64,000 nucleotides of DNA, taken from Isochrysis galbana (taxonomy: Eukaryota; Haptophyta; Isochrysidales; Isochrysidaceae). The stretch covers positions 4,780,148 through 4,844,147 of the forward strand of contig CM030931.1 in NCBI GenBank assembly GCA_018136815.1, read 5' to 3'. Position 1 is the first letter of the stretch, and each line of letters starts with the position of its first letter. Under the pieces are notes generated by a model. It saw only the letters and a program-made list of their open reading frames with translations. It did no database searches and was not told the DNA's origin. The translations under genes were made by a program, and so were the position numbers. Of this stretch, positions 11,508-21,739 are shown piece after piece.

Positions 11508-11696
11508 AGTGGCTCAGTCAGAGCCCTCCGGCTACGCTCGACTCGACACCCTCTTGCCTCTTCCTCCTCTCTTAACTGCGACTCTGGCCATGGCGCGCGC
11601 CTGCGGCCCCTCTCCAGGTCCCCAGGAGGCCTGCAGGGGGCCTGGGAGCACAGCTCAGGGGGCAGGTGAAGCTGGGGCATGGCCCTGGCCCTCCTG
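11508..11696 (+). mobile_element. Fragment of the hairpin-tailed element (head and ATGGCGCGCGCC block)
   Basis: GAGCCCTCCGGCTACGCTCG at about 11521 recurs near 22717. ATGGCGCGCGCCTGCGGCCC at 11590, followed by the CAGGTCCCCAGG and CCTGCAGGGGGCC blocks, recurs near 24588 and 29744. The hairpin tail is missing here; the copy runs into the GGC minisatellite instead. Confidence 0.55.
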
Positions 11697-11935
11697 GCGA
11701 GGGCGGCGGCGGCGAGGGCGGCGGCGGCGAGGGCGGCGGCGGCGAGGGCGGCGGCGGCGAGGGCGGCGGCGGCGAGGGCGGCGGCGAGAAGGGCGGTGGA
11801 GATGGAGGCGGCGGCGAGGGCGTTGGAGGAGACGGCGAGGCGGCGGCGAGGGCGGTGGAGGAGACGGAGGCGGCGGCGAGGGCGGTGGTGGAAACGGAGG
11901 AGGCGGCGAGGTAGGAGGAGGAGAGGGCGGAGGCG
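11697..11935. repeat. GGC/GAG minisatellite
   Basis: At least five nearly perfect copies of a GAGGGCGGCGGC unit run from 11697 to about 11785. More diverged copies (GGCGGTGGAGGAGAC, GGCGGAGGCGG) continue to about 11935. All frames give Gly, Arg or Ala runs, so the overlapping ORFs are artefacts of composition. Confidence 0.85.
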
Positions 11936-11949
11936 GTAATAATACAGTG

Positions 11950-12577
11950 GATATCAGAGCACGTGGAGGTACCCGAGGACCATCAGCCGCTAGGGGGCCA
12001 GTACTTTGTCTTCCTCGCCAAGCGACTCGGTCACCGCACCTACGAGGAGATCCGGCCGGAGCCCAGCCCTCAAGTTCTGCGAACACATGGAGGAGGGCAT
12101 GAGCGGTGCCATCCTGGCGATGCTGCTCGTCACAGCCTCCGGCCTCCGGTATGGGCCGTGGATGTGGAGACTTCCGCGTGGATTTGGCCAAGGAACGCTA
12201 CCCGTCGATGTGGGCACTCATCGAGCCATACATGGGCCGTTGGTGCAAGGCAAAACTCATGCTCGTCGGCGACTACTCTGACGAGTACGAGAAAATCCCC
12301 AAGACCAAATACATTGGAGACGAGGCGGCCGTCGCGTACCTCTGCATGGAATACATCACGGCGGTCGCATACGATGAAACGAGTCCCATGGTGCAAGTGC
12401 GCCGAGCAGCTGGCAAACTCTGGATGGAGGACCAGAAGGCCATCCTCTCACGTACGCATCACGGACCTCGTCACCCAGGATCAGCCAAGCGACCTGGGCG
12501 CCTGCCAGCAGAACGACATTGACAACAGGATCGAGGATGAGGACAATGAGAAAAAGACGAAGAAGATGAAGATTTAG
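11950..12577 (+). pseudogene. Decayed coding fragment of unknown family
   Basis: Protein-like stretches appear in succession but in different frames: YFVFLAKRLGHRTYEEIRPE near 12002, FCEHMEEGMSGAILAMLL near 12077, and DLAKERYPSMWALIEP with DYSDEYEKIPKTKYIGDE and YLCMEYITAVAYDE across 12182-12380. The last part is the longest uninterrupted run. The frame changes suggest a broken gene or element ORF, although short introns are not excluded. I do not recognise the family and assign no function. Confidence 0.4.
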
Positions 12578-13002
12578 CCGCAGGTGTTAGGCGTGTTCCG
12601 AAAAGTGGGGTGGTACCGTGGGGAAAAAGTTGCTATGCGCACGCCTCGCGCCTCCAATTCCATACTAATATAACAGTCTAAGAGAAAACAAAATATCACC
12701 TGGCCCTCTTTTGACGGAACGCGACTTTTCCGTGCCTCGGGACAGCGGAACTCACGGCCGCCAAGCACACGTCCGAGGGGGTGCGAGGGTGTGCACATTC
12801 CAGCACCCCCTCCCCAGTAGGATGTAGGATCCAGTGCGAGCCGAGGAGCCGAGTCTTGACCGATGCGCCGCTCAACCAGGCCTACGAGGACTGTAGAGGT
12901 AAGGCACCCCTTATGTAGTGAGTAGTGACCCGCCCGCTATGTATAGCAGAATGCAAGTGTATTCAAAGAGTATAACGTAACGACTACATACAACCACCGA
13001 AT
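12578..13002. repeat. Repeat-derived sequence without a gene
   Basis: AAAAAGTTGCTATGCGCACG near 12626 also begins the ~180-bp repeat units near 35.5 and 43.5 kb. TTTTGACGGAACGCGACTT near 12709 resembles a stretch near 30345. No gene is seen. Confidence 0.4.
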
Positions 13003-13098
13003 GTGAACAATATCTCAAACACAACGACACCTATACACAGTTCATTGGAGAAACTATCCCGCGAAAGGACTTCCTAACAACATGGGAGGCGATAAAAA
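13003..13098 (+). mobile_element. LINE ORF2 fragment
   Basis: The reading CEQYLKHNDTYTQF followed by GETIPRKDFLTTWEAI closely matches CEQYLRNNDTYIHF and GEYIPRDKFLASWSAI in the longer LINE ORF at 33651. It is a short, isolated piece of the same family. Confidence 0.65.
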
Positions 13099-13636
13099 CA
13101 ACCACGTGCTATCCATCCACGATTCTATCACATGTCGACCCCCCACCAGAGGAAAACTGCGCGGCATGTCGCATCGATGAACAGGCGGCCGCGCTTTTCT
13201 CTGGCAGGCAGGCAGCGAGACAGCGACGCTGCCATCGCACTACGTATTAGCTTTGGACTCGCAGGTATTGCCTAGAAGTGTCAATCCTAGTTCTACAGCT
13301 CCAACTCCAACACCTCTCCGTTTTAGAAAGGGGATAGGATGTGAAGTATGGTCTGGCTCTCTGGCCGCCTGGTTAAGGCCCCGCCACCGGCCGACGGTCA
13401 AAAGAAGTAAAGAACAGCGGCGCGCCTCGCGCACCATCATGTGTGTTTCGTTCGAATTGATTGTCGATTGCATACCCTTGTCCATATGCGACATGTGTAT
13501 GCCTCAGACAGCAATTGCAAGTGTGGTGGTGGTGGGACAAAACAGATGGTTCGTATTGTAGCGAGCTGATACGCATCGAATTTCCCAGACAAGAGAGGTG
13601 CAAGATAACTGCGAGACGGCTTTGAGCCTTTTTCCA
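13099..13636. other. Intergenic, no gene seen
   Basis: Short ORFs only. This stretch forms the 3' flank of the minus-strand gene ending at 13637. Confidence 0.4.
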
Positions 13637-14086
13637 CTACATCTCTTCCATCTCCTCGTCCTCTAACTCGTCATCCCGTGGAAGTGCTGCTTCCAAAGCA
13701 GCCTTGATATTGGCAAAGCGAATGTCAAGGAGGCGCATCTGTGCGGCGGCCGCAGGCACTCCACCACTCTTGAATGCGACGAGCAGCTGTTTCATCAGAG
13801 GGAGCATCGTGCACCCTTCTGGGGTGAGCTCAACTATCTCCTCTCGTGCAGCTGCCTCTGCTGCTTGCTGTTTCCGAAACGCCTCGTCCTGTTCCACAGA
13901 TGATGTGTACGCTGCGTCCGCTGACGAGGTGGAGGCAAGGAGAGCCTGGTCGTGCTCAGTTTCAAGGTCGACGTCGTCGTCGTCACCGATGAGCATCTCG
14001 CCGGCCGGTCGCCGCGCACCAGATGCAAAATCAAGAGTGCTGCTTGGCCGCTCGTCGGCCCGCCGCTTCTGCAACTCGCCCTCCAC
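13637..14086 (-). CDS. Small acidic protein of unknown function, N terminus uncertain
   Basis: About 149 codons. The first in-frame codon at 14086 is GTG and a pyrimidine-rich tract lies just upstream on the minus strand, so this is probably a 3' exon whose first exon is not identified; the first ATG in frame is at 13996. The middle is charged (GDDDDVDLETEHDQ). A helical segment rich in Ala, Glu, Gln and Arg follows, then a compact stretch with LTPEGCTMLPLMKQLLVAF and QMRLLDIRFANIKAALEAAL. The end is acidic (DDELEDEEMEEM). The codon pattern and the conserved-looking helical region support a real gene. I do not recognise the family. Confidence 0.5.
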   Translation of the reverse strand: MEGELQKRRADERPSSTLDFASGARRPAGEMLIGDDDDVDLETEHDQALLASTSSADAAYTSSVEQDEAFRKQQAAEAAAREEIVELTPEGCTMLPLMKQLLVAFKSGGVPAAAAQMRLLDIRFANIKAALEAALPRDDELEDEEMEEM

Positions 14087-14149
14087 ACCGATGACAGGAA
14101 AGAGGAAAGGGAGAAAATAGAGGCTAGAGTAGGCTCTACCATAGAATTA

Positions 14150-14560
14150 AGAAAAAATGTAGAGGCTATCGCTTCTGAGCTTCGGAGGCAGCAGCGCTTC
14201 GCAGCCAGCACACGCACGCGCCGATGGCGCCTGGGGCCTCCCCAGGGCATGCAGCGGCCACCAAGGGGCCCCCAGGTGGGTACTCGACATCGGCGCGCGA
14301 CGTACAGGCAAAGGAGCGGCTCGGCGTCCTCGAAGACGTCCGCAAGGCGGTGGAGCATTGCCGTGCGACGGGCGAGAGCGCTCGTCTCGAGGTCTCGCGG
14401 TTCGCTCGGGCAAGTTCCCCAAGGCCACCGAAGGGAAGATACGCCAGGCGCTCTCCAAGACGGCCGTCCCCGATAAATTCATCCGTGACCCGTGACCACC
14501 ACTCGCACTCGCAGGTGCTGATACGACGAACGCCGAGAGGATGAAATTGGGCGAGTCCCT
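14150..14560 (+). pseudogene. Decayed coding fragment, possibly from a retroelement
   Basis: SARDVQAKERLGVLEDVRKA near 14296 and, one frame over, FPKATEGKIRQALSKTAV ending FIRDP and a stop near 14490 look like pieces of one helical protein interrupted by a frameshift. The stretch ends in CCTTGTTTGACCGCCCTA (14569-14586), a motif shared with 32.1 and 58.0 kb where it borders repeat-derived DNA. Family unknown. Confidence 0.35.
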
Positions 14561-14589
14561 AATAAAAAACCTTGTTTGACCGCCCTATG

Positions 14590-15000
14590 AATTGGAGTGT
14601 GCTGCAGACCGCTGCCGGCGGCACGGTACCTGGCGGCGACACGGCACCATGCCCATGCCCCGAGACACACGGACATGCGAGCGATTGCGGAAGTAATAAT
14701 TGGTCACGCCTACCTTGTGTGCCACGTTTGGTGGGGGGGGGTTCCAAGGACCTTCAGGGGGCGATGATACCGAGGGGAGGACAAGATGCTGCAAGAAATT
14801 GGCCTCCTTTCGACTACTTCTACTTTGGATACTTTACTAGAGTACTCTTGAGTAAAGACTAAGGCGAATAGAGTACTAGGTACGAAACCACCGAACGCAT
14901 CATCGTCATCTATTTGTGGATCATGCACGACGCCCCCCCCCCCCCCCTCCGCCCCCCCCCATTCGCCCACCGTATGCGTGCAACCTAGAAGCAGTGACAG
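14590..15000. other. Intergenic, no gene seen
   Basis: Contains poly-C around 14930-14960 and short ORFs. It is the 5' flank of the gene starting at 15001. Confidence 0.4.
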
Positions 15001-16155
15001 ATGCTGACCTCCTTCCGCGTGCCCAGTGGGCCGGTGGAGGGGGAGTACGACGGAGTGCTTCTCTTCACCGACCTGGAAGCCGACGACGCCCTCGCGCTTA
15101 CGGTCCTAGCGCCTCGGCTCGCCAGAGTGCCTACACTGGCGGTCGTCAGTGAGGGCGACGCTGACAAGACGGAGCTTTGCTGCGGCTACCTGCATTGTGT
15201 CGGCCTGGACGCGCATGCGTCGGTGGTGCAAGGTCGCCGATCATCCACACCGTTTCCCAAGGCCATCCTCGACCTTTATATACCAGACGCCGCCTCCTCA
15301 AAGGCAGCCGTGCTTAAGCGACCGGATTCACTGCCACTTGAGTGCAATAATGTGGAGCTGGCGAACGAGAGATACGCTGCCTCGCAAGTTGAAGTGTTCG
15401 TAGAAAAATGCAAGGCGCCCCTGGCGATTGTTTTGAAGCCGCCAGACGAGTTGGTGCACATCTCAACGGCTTCCCGCGCCAAGATCACAGTCGCTATGTA
15501 TGGCTCGTTCAACATGACACAGATGTTAGGCCGGCATTGGTCGAAGGGCGAGGAGCCAATGCAGGTGGAATTCATGCGCTCCTTTCGTGCGGCTCTTTGG
15601 GTGGAGCGCTCTGTTGCCTGTGGCCGAGATTGTAGCCTCCACGCTGCCCTCGCGCCTACATTGTGGACAGCCACAGTCGAAGATCAGCCAACAATACAAC
15701 AACACATCCGACTATGGAACAAAGCTATAGTCAAACGCTCTTGTAGGGACATTGGCATGAGCGAGAAGGAAATCCTCCAGCTGATGGAGGCTAAGGATAT
15801 GTCCGCCGATGAGGTCGCTCGACGTGTGGTTGCAGCTGGAAACAACGGCAAGAGGGTGGAAACCAGGCTAAACAAAATCATCTTGCCTAATGTGCGTGTT
15901 GATTGCCTGCAGGTTTGCCACGCGGACACATTGGTTGTGGCCTGCCTCGTCGATGATGACGGGAAGCTGGGCCCTCATTTGTTGCAAGCTACCAATCCTG
16001 TACGAAGTGAGGATGGGATTCGCTTCAAGAACGTGCCGGGTGCTGGTGGACTCGGTCGCATTGCTGCTCTGGTCGCTGAGCCTGGACCCCCAAGAGAGGC
16101 TTGCATTGAAGCTTCCATTCAGGCACTCACTGCTGCCATCTCTGGGCGTTCTTGA
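15001..16155 (+). CDS. Divergent nucleoside-hydrolase-like protein
   Basis: A single exon of 384 codons starts at ATG 15001. The N terminus has a hydrophobic strand followed by FTDLEADDALALTVLA (residues ~22-37). Its spacing D-x-x-x-D-D matches the calcium- and ribose-binding Asp residues in the DxDxGxDDAxAL signature of inosine/uridine-preferring nucleoside hydrolases, though the first Asp and the Gly of that signature are replaced. MYGSFNM near residue 167 may correspond to a later strand. The C-terminal ~130 residues contain VDCLQVCHADTLVVACLVDD, which could be the region of the fourth metal-binding Asp. Family enzymes cleave the N-glycosidic bond of nucleosides. Whether this member is catalytic, and on which substrate, is not visible. 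Confidence 0.6.
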   Translation: MLTSFRVPSGPVEGEYDGVLLFTDLEADDALALTVLAPRLARVPTLAVVSEGDADKTELCCGYLHCVGLDAHASVVQGRRSSTPFPKAILDLYIPDAASSKAAVLKRPDSLPLECNNVELANERYAASQVEVFVEKCKAPLAIVLKPPDELVHISTASRAKITVAMYGSFNMTQMLGRHWSKGEEPMQVEFMRSFRAALWVERSVACGRDCSLHAALAPTLWTATVEDQPTIQQHIRLWNKAIVKRSCRDIGMSEKEILQLMEAKDMSADEVARRVVAAGNNGKRVETRLNKIILPNVRVDCLQVCHADTLVVACLVDDDGKLGPHLLQATNPVRSEDGIRFKNVPGAGGLGRIAALVAEPGPPREACIEASIQALTAAISGRS

Positions 16156-16480
16156 TATTATAGTGCTCCCAAGTGCATGTGCTGTGTGTAATGGACATCG
16201 CGATCGCGTCGACATCGCGTAAGCGGTTCGGTGGGGTTTGTCGCCGTTTGTGTATCGCAATGTGGCTATTGAGCATGCCTCGGGAAGGGTGTTCTCGGCA
16301 ATGCAGTCTTCCCACGCGCATGTAATCTAAGTCTGTGCATCACGGATAGTGTCATCGCGTCGACATTGCGTAAAAAAACATCTGAAGATTCAAGGCCAAA
16401 CACCTTCTAGGAGTCCGGTGTATGCTACCTCTCCACTGACACCGCCCTTATCTCTATTCGCCCCATGACGGATCCGAGGG
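16156..16480. repeat. Short direct repeats followed by a LINE tail fragment (minus)
   Basis: Two copies of a 20-base sequence built on ATCGCGTCGACAT lie at 16203-16222 and 16354-16373 with one mismatch. Immediately after the second, A7 and CATCTGAAGATTC begin a minus-strand LINE 3'-tail fragment with the usual ACCGCCCTTATCT block near 16441. The second repeat could be a target-site duplication if the fragment is composite. No gene is present. Confidence 0.5.
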
Positions 16481-17710
16481 TACCACTACCTCGGATGGGA
16501 ATTGAGGAGACGGAAGGGAGGCGGCGAGAGGCACGGCGGAGGCCGGGACCAAAGGAAGGACGGGCTCACCCGCCTTAGGAGGAGGCGAAGAGACGGGCTT
16601 GGGGGAGGCAGAGCGGGACGACGGAGCGGACATAGCGAGGACGAGAGCGAAAGCGAGAGCGAGCGAGCGAGGGTGGGAGACTTGTGGGGGCTAAAGTGAG
16701 TGTTACGAACGAGGGACGAGAGCGAGAGCGGGGACGAGGACGAGAACGAGAACGAGGGACGAGAACGAGGGACGACAAGGACCGACCGGAGGGTCTCTAG
16801 CCAGACAGACACAGAGAACACGTCACGTGCTCACACAACACTGATCCAACTCTCCCTCACATTCGGGTATCTTTCCCCACTTGAACGGGGAAACACAGGG
16901 AATGGGAAAACAAGGAAGAGAAAGCCGAAAGGAGAGCAATGATGCGACGGGGAAGCCGATGCAATCAACGGTTACACGAGAAGGGTAAGTAGAAGTAAGG
17001 AGGGAATCTACAACACTTCTCGTGTGCTGGTGAACCAAGGGGCGAGGGAGTAGGCTAACCGCTGGGGGAACCCCCACAGCCACAGCGGCGAACACACCTA
17101 CGACGAGAACGAGGACGAGCGCGGGGGGACGAGGGCAAGGAGGGACCAGGGCTAGAGCAAGGCCCCACGCGCGCAAGCGTGCAAGAACGAGGCGAGGCGG
17201 CGAGGCAGGCCACAAAGGGGCGCGAGAACAAGGCGAGGCAGGCCACAAAGGGGCGCGAGAACAAGGCCCAAAAGAGTGGGTGCTGGAGTAGTTTTATACC
17301 AAAATGGAGCGGTGCTGGCCAAAAAATGGAACCTTAGGTTGCAGGTTGCACCGTCTTACCGGGAAATACCGGAGGGGGAAATTGGACTAGAGAATACGGA
17401 GGGGGGAATACCAGAAGTGGAGGGAATATTGGAAGTGGGGGGGATTCCGGTTAAAGTTCCCTCGTCCCCTTCCCCTCGTTCTCACTCGTCCCCTCTCCCT
17501 TTCCTCACCACCTCCCTCGTGCCCACCCCCTTCTCCTGTATGCCAAGGTGACGAGCAAAGAATTGACCTTTGTAGAGCGTGACTAGCCCCTCTCTGAGAC
17601 TTTGTAGCCGCTGCGCTGGATCAGATCAAGCTTCTCCTCACCCAGCCGTAAGGCCAGCATGAATGCTTCAATGGGATATGGAGCAAGACTCGCCTCAATG
17701 TGTTATCCCC
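16481..17710. repeat. Purine-rich low-complexity block with a 33-bp tandem duplication
   Basis: GAGCGA and GACGAGAACGAG runs dominate 16500-16780, so the Arg/Ser- or Glu-rich ORFs there are compositional. An exact tandem duplication of 33 bp occupies 17200-17232 and 17233-17265 (unit begins GCGAGGCAGGCCACAAAGG). GGAAT/GGAAGT-type repeats follow near 17370-17450. No gene is seen. Confidence 0.55.
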
Positions 17711-18646
17711 TCAACTATCCAACATCGCCCTCAACTCCGCCTCTGCTTTCTCGTCCGCCTCTGCCGACCATTCTTTGCTCCTCTGCAAAAACCCGGGGGT
17801 CAGAGCAACTGGAAATCCAAGCCCCTTAGCCGAACATGCCAGCTGATTCCACCCCCCTAAGAGGCGACGTTGCAGTGCCGTCTCTAGGTGGAGTTTGCGC
17901 TTGTCGTCACTCTCCGTGTATGTAGCATCCAGCAGTCGTTTGGCTGCCGCCGTGCTATCGGGTGACCTCGCCGCAATCTCGGCTGCCAGGTGTTGTGCCT
18001 CGGTGAGTGGATCGTCAGAAATACGCGTGATTAATCCCAAGCTTAGGGCTTCCGCGCCATCAAAAATGCGCCCAGTCATGGTCAACTCCATCGCCACATC
18101 TTTGGGCACCAATTCGGGCAGCACTACAGTCCCGCCCATATCGGGGATCAAACCCCACTTTGCCTCCATGATTGAGAATTTGCAATTGGGTGTCGAGATA
18201 CGCATGTCTGCTCCGAGTGCTATCTGAAAGCCGCCGCCGATGCACACTCCGTGTGTGGCCACGATGACCGGCGCCGGAACTCGCCTCCACAGATAGCTGA
18301 CGTCTTGTGCCAGGTTGGAGATGGCTCCCTCCGGGCGGTCGAGGAGTTCCGCGAGATTAGCGCGTGCATGCATTGGATTGTTCACGTTTTTTACGTCGAG
18401 CCCAGCACAGAAGGCGCGGCCCTCGCCGTGGAGGACCACTGCACGCACAGAGCGGTCGGCGGCGAGCGAGCGAGCACATGAGGCAATCGCTCGGAACATG
18501 TGCATGTCGAGCGAATTGAGCTTGTCGGGCCGGCACAGCCGGACCGTCACCACGCCGTTCGGTCCCTTGCTCTGCTGCACACGCGCTCCGCTCGAGAGAG
18601 CCCGCCGGCCGACGGACGGGCGGAGCGCCGGCAGACAAGAGCGCAT
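17711..18646 (-). CDS. Enoyl-CoA hydratase/isomerase (crotonase) family protein
   Basis: About 311 residues from ATG 18646, chosen because it starts a presequence-like segment (MRSCLPALRPSVGRRALSSG) rich in Arg and Ser with no acidic residues, typical of mitochondrial import; the frame is open to 18745. The crotonase signature is clear: oxyanion-hole loops HGEGRAFCAGLDV and HGVCIGGGFQIALGADMRI, then FSIMEAKWGLIPDMGGT. In classical hydratases two Glu residues act on the substrate. The first position here is Gln (GGGFQ for GGGCE), the second Glu is kept, and an Asp follows in IPDMGGT. That pattern fits an isomerase or another crotonase activity better than a standard 2-enoyl-CoA hydratase. Acyl-CoA metabolism in the mitochondrion or peroxisome is inferred. 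No intron is needed. Confidence 0.85.
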   Translation of the reverse strand: MRSCLPALRPSVGRRALSSGARVQQSKGPNGVVTVRLCRPDKLNSLDMHMFRAIASCARSLAADRSVRAVVLHGEGRAFCAGLDVKNVNNPMHARANLAELLDRPEGAISNLAQDVSYLWRRVPAPVIVATHGVCIGGGFQIALGADMRISTPNCKFSIMEAKWGLIPDMGGTVVLPELVPKDVAMELTMTGRIFDGAEALSLGLITRISDDPLTEAQHLAAEIAARSPDSTAAAKRLLDATYTESDDKRKLHLETALQRRLLGGWNQLACSAKGLGFPVALTPGFLQRSKEWSAEADEKAEAELRAMLDS

Positions 18647-18865
18647 TCTGGCGTGGGAGGAGAGGCGTGGGAGGAGAGACGCAGGACCGTGATTACGGTA
18701 TAAAGTAGAGTACTCCGCGTGCAGCAAAGCTTCGAGTTGTGTCACCCCCTTTGCAAGACTAAAGTTTTTGCTTAAAATTTAAGGATATCTGGATGCGGGC
18801 TGACGAAGCCCTTATCGTGAGATTCAGCGCCCTCGATCGCTCCGCCCGCCGCTCCAGCGCGCTCC

Positions 18866-20535
18866 ATGCCGAGCCGCGGCCATGCTGCCTTCCTTGCGGC
18901 GCTGGCGATGATGGGCGACCACGGGCAGGCTGCAGGAGCCGCGGAGGCAGCTGCAATGGCAGCACAGGCCGATCGTGAGCGGTCGCGGCGCGCGCGGCGG
19001 CTCGCGATCGTCCGGCTCGCGGCGCAGGCGGCTGTGCTGGCGTCCACTTCTGCGCTCGAGCCGACTGGCGCGCAGGAGCCGGAAGGCAAGCGGAGGCGGT
19101 AACGTGGAGAGGGCTGATGGGGGCTGGCGGGGCTCAACCATTTGGGGCTACCTGGAGGCCGGCGACGAGACCACCTACAAGACAAACTCTCGCGTGACGC
19201 GGGCAACGTTCGAGCTGATTGCGGAAGAGCTCGCGAAGGCGGGCTTTTTGAAGGACTCGGACTGCCGCAACCAGGAGCTGGCAGTCTCGGGCCGCTTCAA
19301 GTTGGCGGTGTGTCTCTATCTTGTCGCGCACGGAGTTGTCCCCAAGGTGGCGGGCGACGCTGCGAGCCTCGGTGCGACAACGGTGAAGGCTTACCTCGAC
19401 GAGTTCGTGCACGGCGTGATCAACGTTCTCAAACCCGTGTACATGCCCAACATCCCTCGATCGCAGACCTGCGTGAACGGCGTGCGAGAAGAGTTCGCCA
19501 AGAGGCGCGGCATCCCCAACGTGGCCATGGCAATTGATGGTACGCACATCCCCTTCACCCCGGACACCGAGGTGGGCAAGATGGACTTCCGCAATTACAA
19601 GGGTTGGACGTCTCTCCTCGCCGTGGCCTTTGTCGATTCATTCTATCTGTTTGTGGGTGCTCATGTTGGGCAGCCGGGGCGCAGCGGCGACAGTGCAGTC
19701 CTCGCTGATAGCGCTCTTCTTAAAAGGATCAAGGCTGATCGTGAGGCTTGGTTGGGTGAGGGTGGTATGATCGCCGCAGATGGTGGAGCAAAGGACTCTG
19801 GCGGCCTCTTCCTCAATCCGTACGGTAGCCCTAGCACAGAGGAGGAGTATTGGTTCAACTTTTGTCAGTCGTCGACTCGCTTCTTTGTCGAAGAGACATT
19901 TGGCCGATGGAAGAACCGATTCAGGTGTTGCCATTACTCGTATGCCACGACCCAGCAGCCGTCTTTGTGGCCTCCAACCCCCCCCCCCCCCGGCCATCAT
20001 TTCTAGGTTTCTCATCCACGACATTGGCCTCAGCCACCACACAACAGCTCGACTCATTTATGCGTCGATGGTCTTACATAATGTGTGCACAATCCATAAG
20101 GACGATGCGGTGCCAACGTTGGACAATTCAGATGAGAGTTGGGTGTGCTTTTTCGACATGTATGCTCGGCACGCGTGCCCGCATTGCACAAGGTGCGGCG
20201 CGGCTCATTGCCGTCATGCTGCTGGGAAAGGACGCGTGGGCCGCCCCCCAACGGATGAGCCTTCGGCTGCTCGGGACTACTTGAAGAGTGCTTTGTGGGA
20301 GCAGCTTGTGGAGTCGGACATCGTTGGGCTCACTGATGCCGACATCGCAGAGATGGCTGCAGCGAACAGCCACACCACTCGGCGTGGTGCGGGCAGCTGG
20401 CCCAGAGGCGTGTGGGCCCGCCAGGTGCGAGCGCGCATGCGCGAACCAACCCCCCAGAGGCGTGTGGGCCCGCCAGGTGCAAGGAGGAACGGCCGCAGGA
20501 CTCCCAGGGGGTGTGTGAGGGCGGCGCACACCTGA
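18866..20535 (+). CDS. Harbinger/PIF-type DDE transposase (HARBI1-like)
   Basis: Exons 18866-19924 and 20007-20535 are joined by an 82-base GT-AG intron holding a poly-C run. The join NRF-R-FLIHDIGLSH restores the family's C-terminal helix ending ASMVLHN. The DDE_Tnp_4 motifs are present: AIDGTHIPF (first Asp), FRNYKGW, VDSFYLF and GRSGDSAVLADS (second Asp region), and STRFFVEETFGRWKNRF (Glu). The N terminus from ATG 18866 is Ala/Arg-rich and stops after GKRRR near 19100; the transposase continues one frame over from about 19105 with no in-frame ATG before the catalytic core. This implies a one-base frameshift or an unseen tiny intron. The C terminus carries two copies of an RGVWARQVRA-type repeat. 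Either a degenerating transposon or a domesticated nuclease is possible. Confidence 0.8.
20392..20500. repeat. Two-copy repeat inside the transposase 3' end
   Basis: CCAGAGGCGTGTGGGCCCGC followed by CAGGTGC occurs near 20402 and again near 20454, about 52 bases apart. The separating bases are unrelated. The repeat is in frame with the transposase C terminus. Confidence 0.6.
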
Positions 20536-21739
20536 GCGTGGCATGAGGCTTGCTGATGTGGCCTCCGAGGTGACCGGCAGCCTCGGCAGCCCTCCGACCG
20601 GGGCGGCCGCCACCGTAGTTCTGAGATTCACTTTTGAAACGCGAAAAAAAAACTCCCGAGAGTAGCTCAGCCCCCTCCCCCCTCATACTTATAGTGCATA
20701 TATGCTTGCTTTACGACGAGCGGGAGAACGTTTGACGAATTGGGAAGACCCTGAGGGTCTGAGGTCTGAGGACAATGAGGAGGGGACCAAGCCAGCGGCA
20801 GGCGCGGAGGGGGTAACGACTTCGGAGACGGCAGACAAAGTACGTTATCGGTAAAGACGATTCTATCGGTAATCGGTAAGGACCGATGGATTGTGCTGGT
20901 AGATGACGGCACTCTGTGATACCTGGCCATTTATTTTCGTGTGGTGTCTTGTTCTTGCTTCTTGCTCCCCGCAATCATCGCGCCGGACGCACCCCATCCC
21001 CCATGTGTGACCTCTCTCTCTGCTCTCTGTGCCCCGACCCGCGACCCGCCCTCCGTTGCCATGCCAGCTCACGGCTCGCCAGTGCCAATCCGTATGCTTC
21101 CGTCCCGCGCCGCTTCCGGTCACTCTTCCCGTCCCCCGTTCCTCTCGTCCCATCCATGCATCATGCATCATACAGAACATGTTACAACACCAAAATCACA
21201 TGCACAGCCTCACAAATCACAGAACCACAGCATCAGATTCCTGTGAGTCACAGGGATTGGTCAGAGCGACGGGCTGGGACTGACGTACGGGCCAGACAGG
21301 GCGTGCGATATGAGGGCACCTCTAGCTCTATGGTCTATGGACGATGGAAGTGTCGTGTCTGCGGTTGCTGTTGGGATTGGGGTGAGCCCCCCTGCATGCC
21401 AAATGGCAGCGTGTGGGTATGGGGGGCGGGTGGTTCTCGCCCCCCATGAGGGCGGCCGAGAAAGTGGGGGGGCGGTTGGGGGGGCGTGGCCCCCTGCCAT
21501 GGCGACCGATCACAAGATTCATCTGCTATGGCTACTAACTACTGACTATTGGCCATTGAACGTGGGCTGCCCCACGATGAGCATGTTTGCCCTCAGCCCC
21601 CCCGAACATACTGCATGGGCTCCTACATAATCATAGTCTATTCGTCATATCTATGACTCATACCACTCTCCCTGTTCAGGTGCTCACGAGGGATAGCAAG
21701 AGGTCACGCTCCATTGATGCATGCATATGCATAGGATTA
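20536..21739. other. Intergenic, no gene seen
   Basis: Includes A8 near 20643 and moderately A+T-rich sequence around 21150-21250. ORFs of up to 177 codons on both strands lack recognisable content and overlap each other. The transposon's right terminus should lie in the first part but no inverted repeat was identified. Confidence 0.4.

Noticed and set aside
11467..12191. ORFs of 178-211 codons on both strands over the GGC minisatellite
   Set aside because: They are made of Gly/Arg/Ala runs dictated by the repeat unit, with equally long ORFs in several frames.
18690..20700. Terminal inverted repeats of the Harbinger element
   Set aside because: Short matches such as GAGATTCA on both sides were considered, but none lies at convincing termini with a 3-base target duplication.
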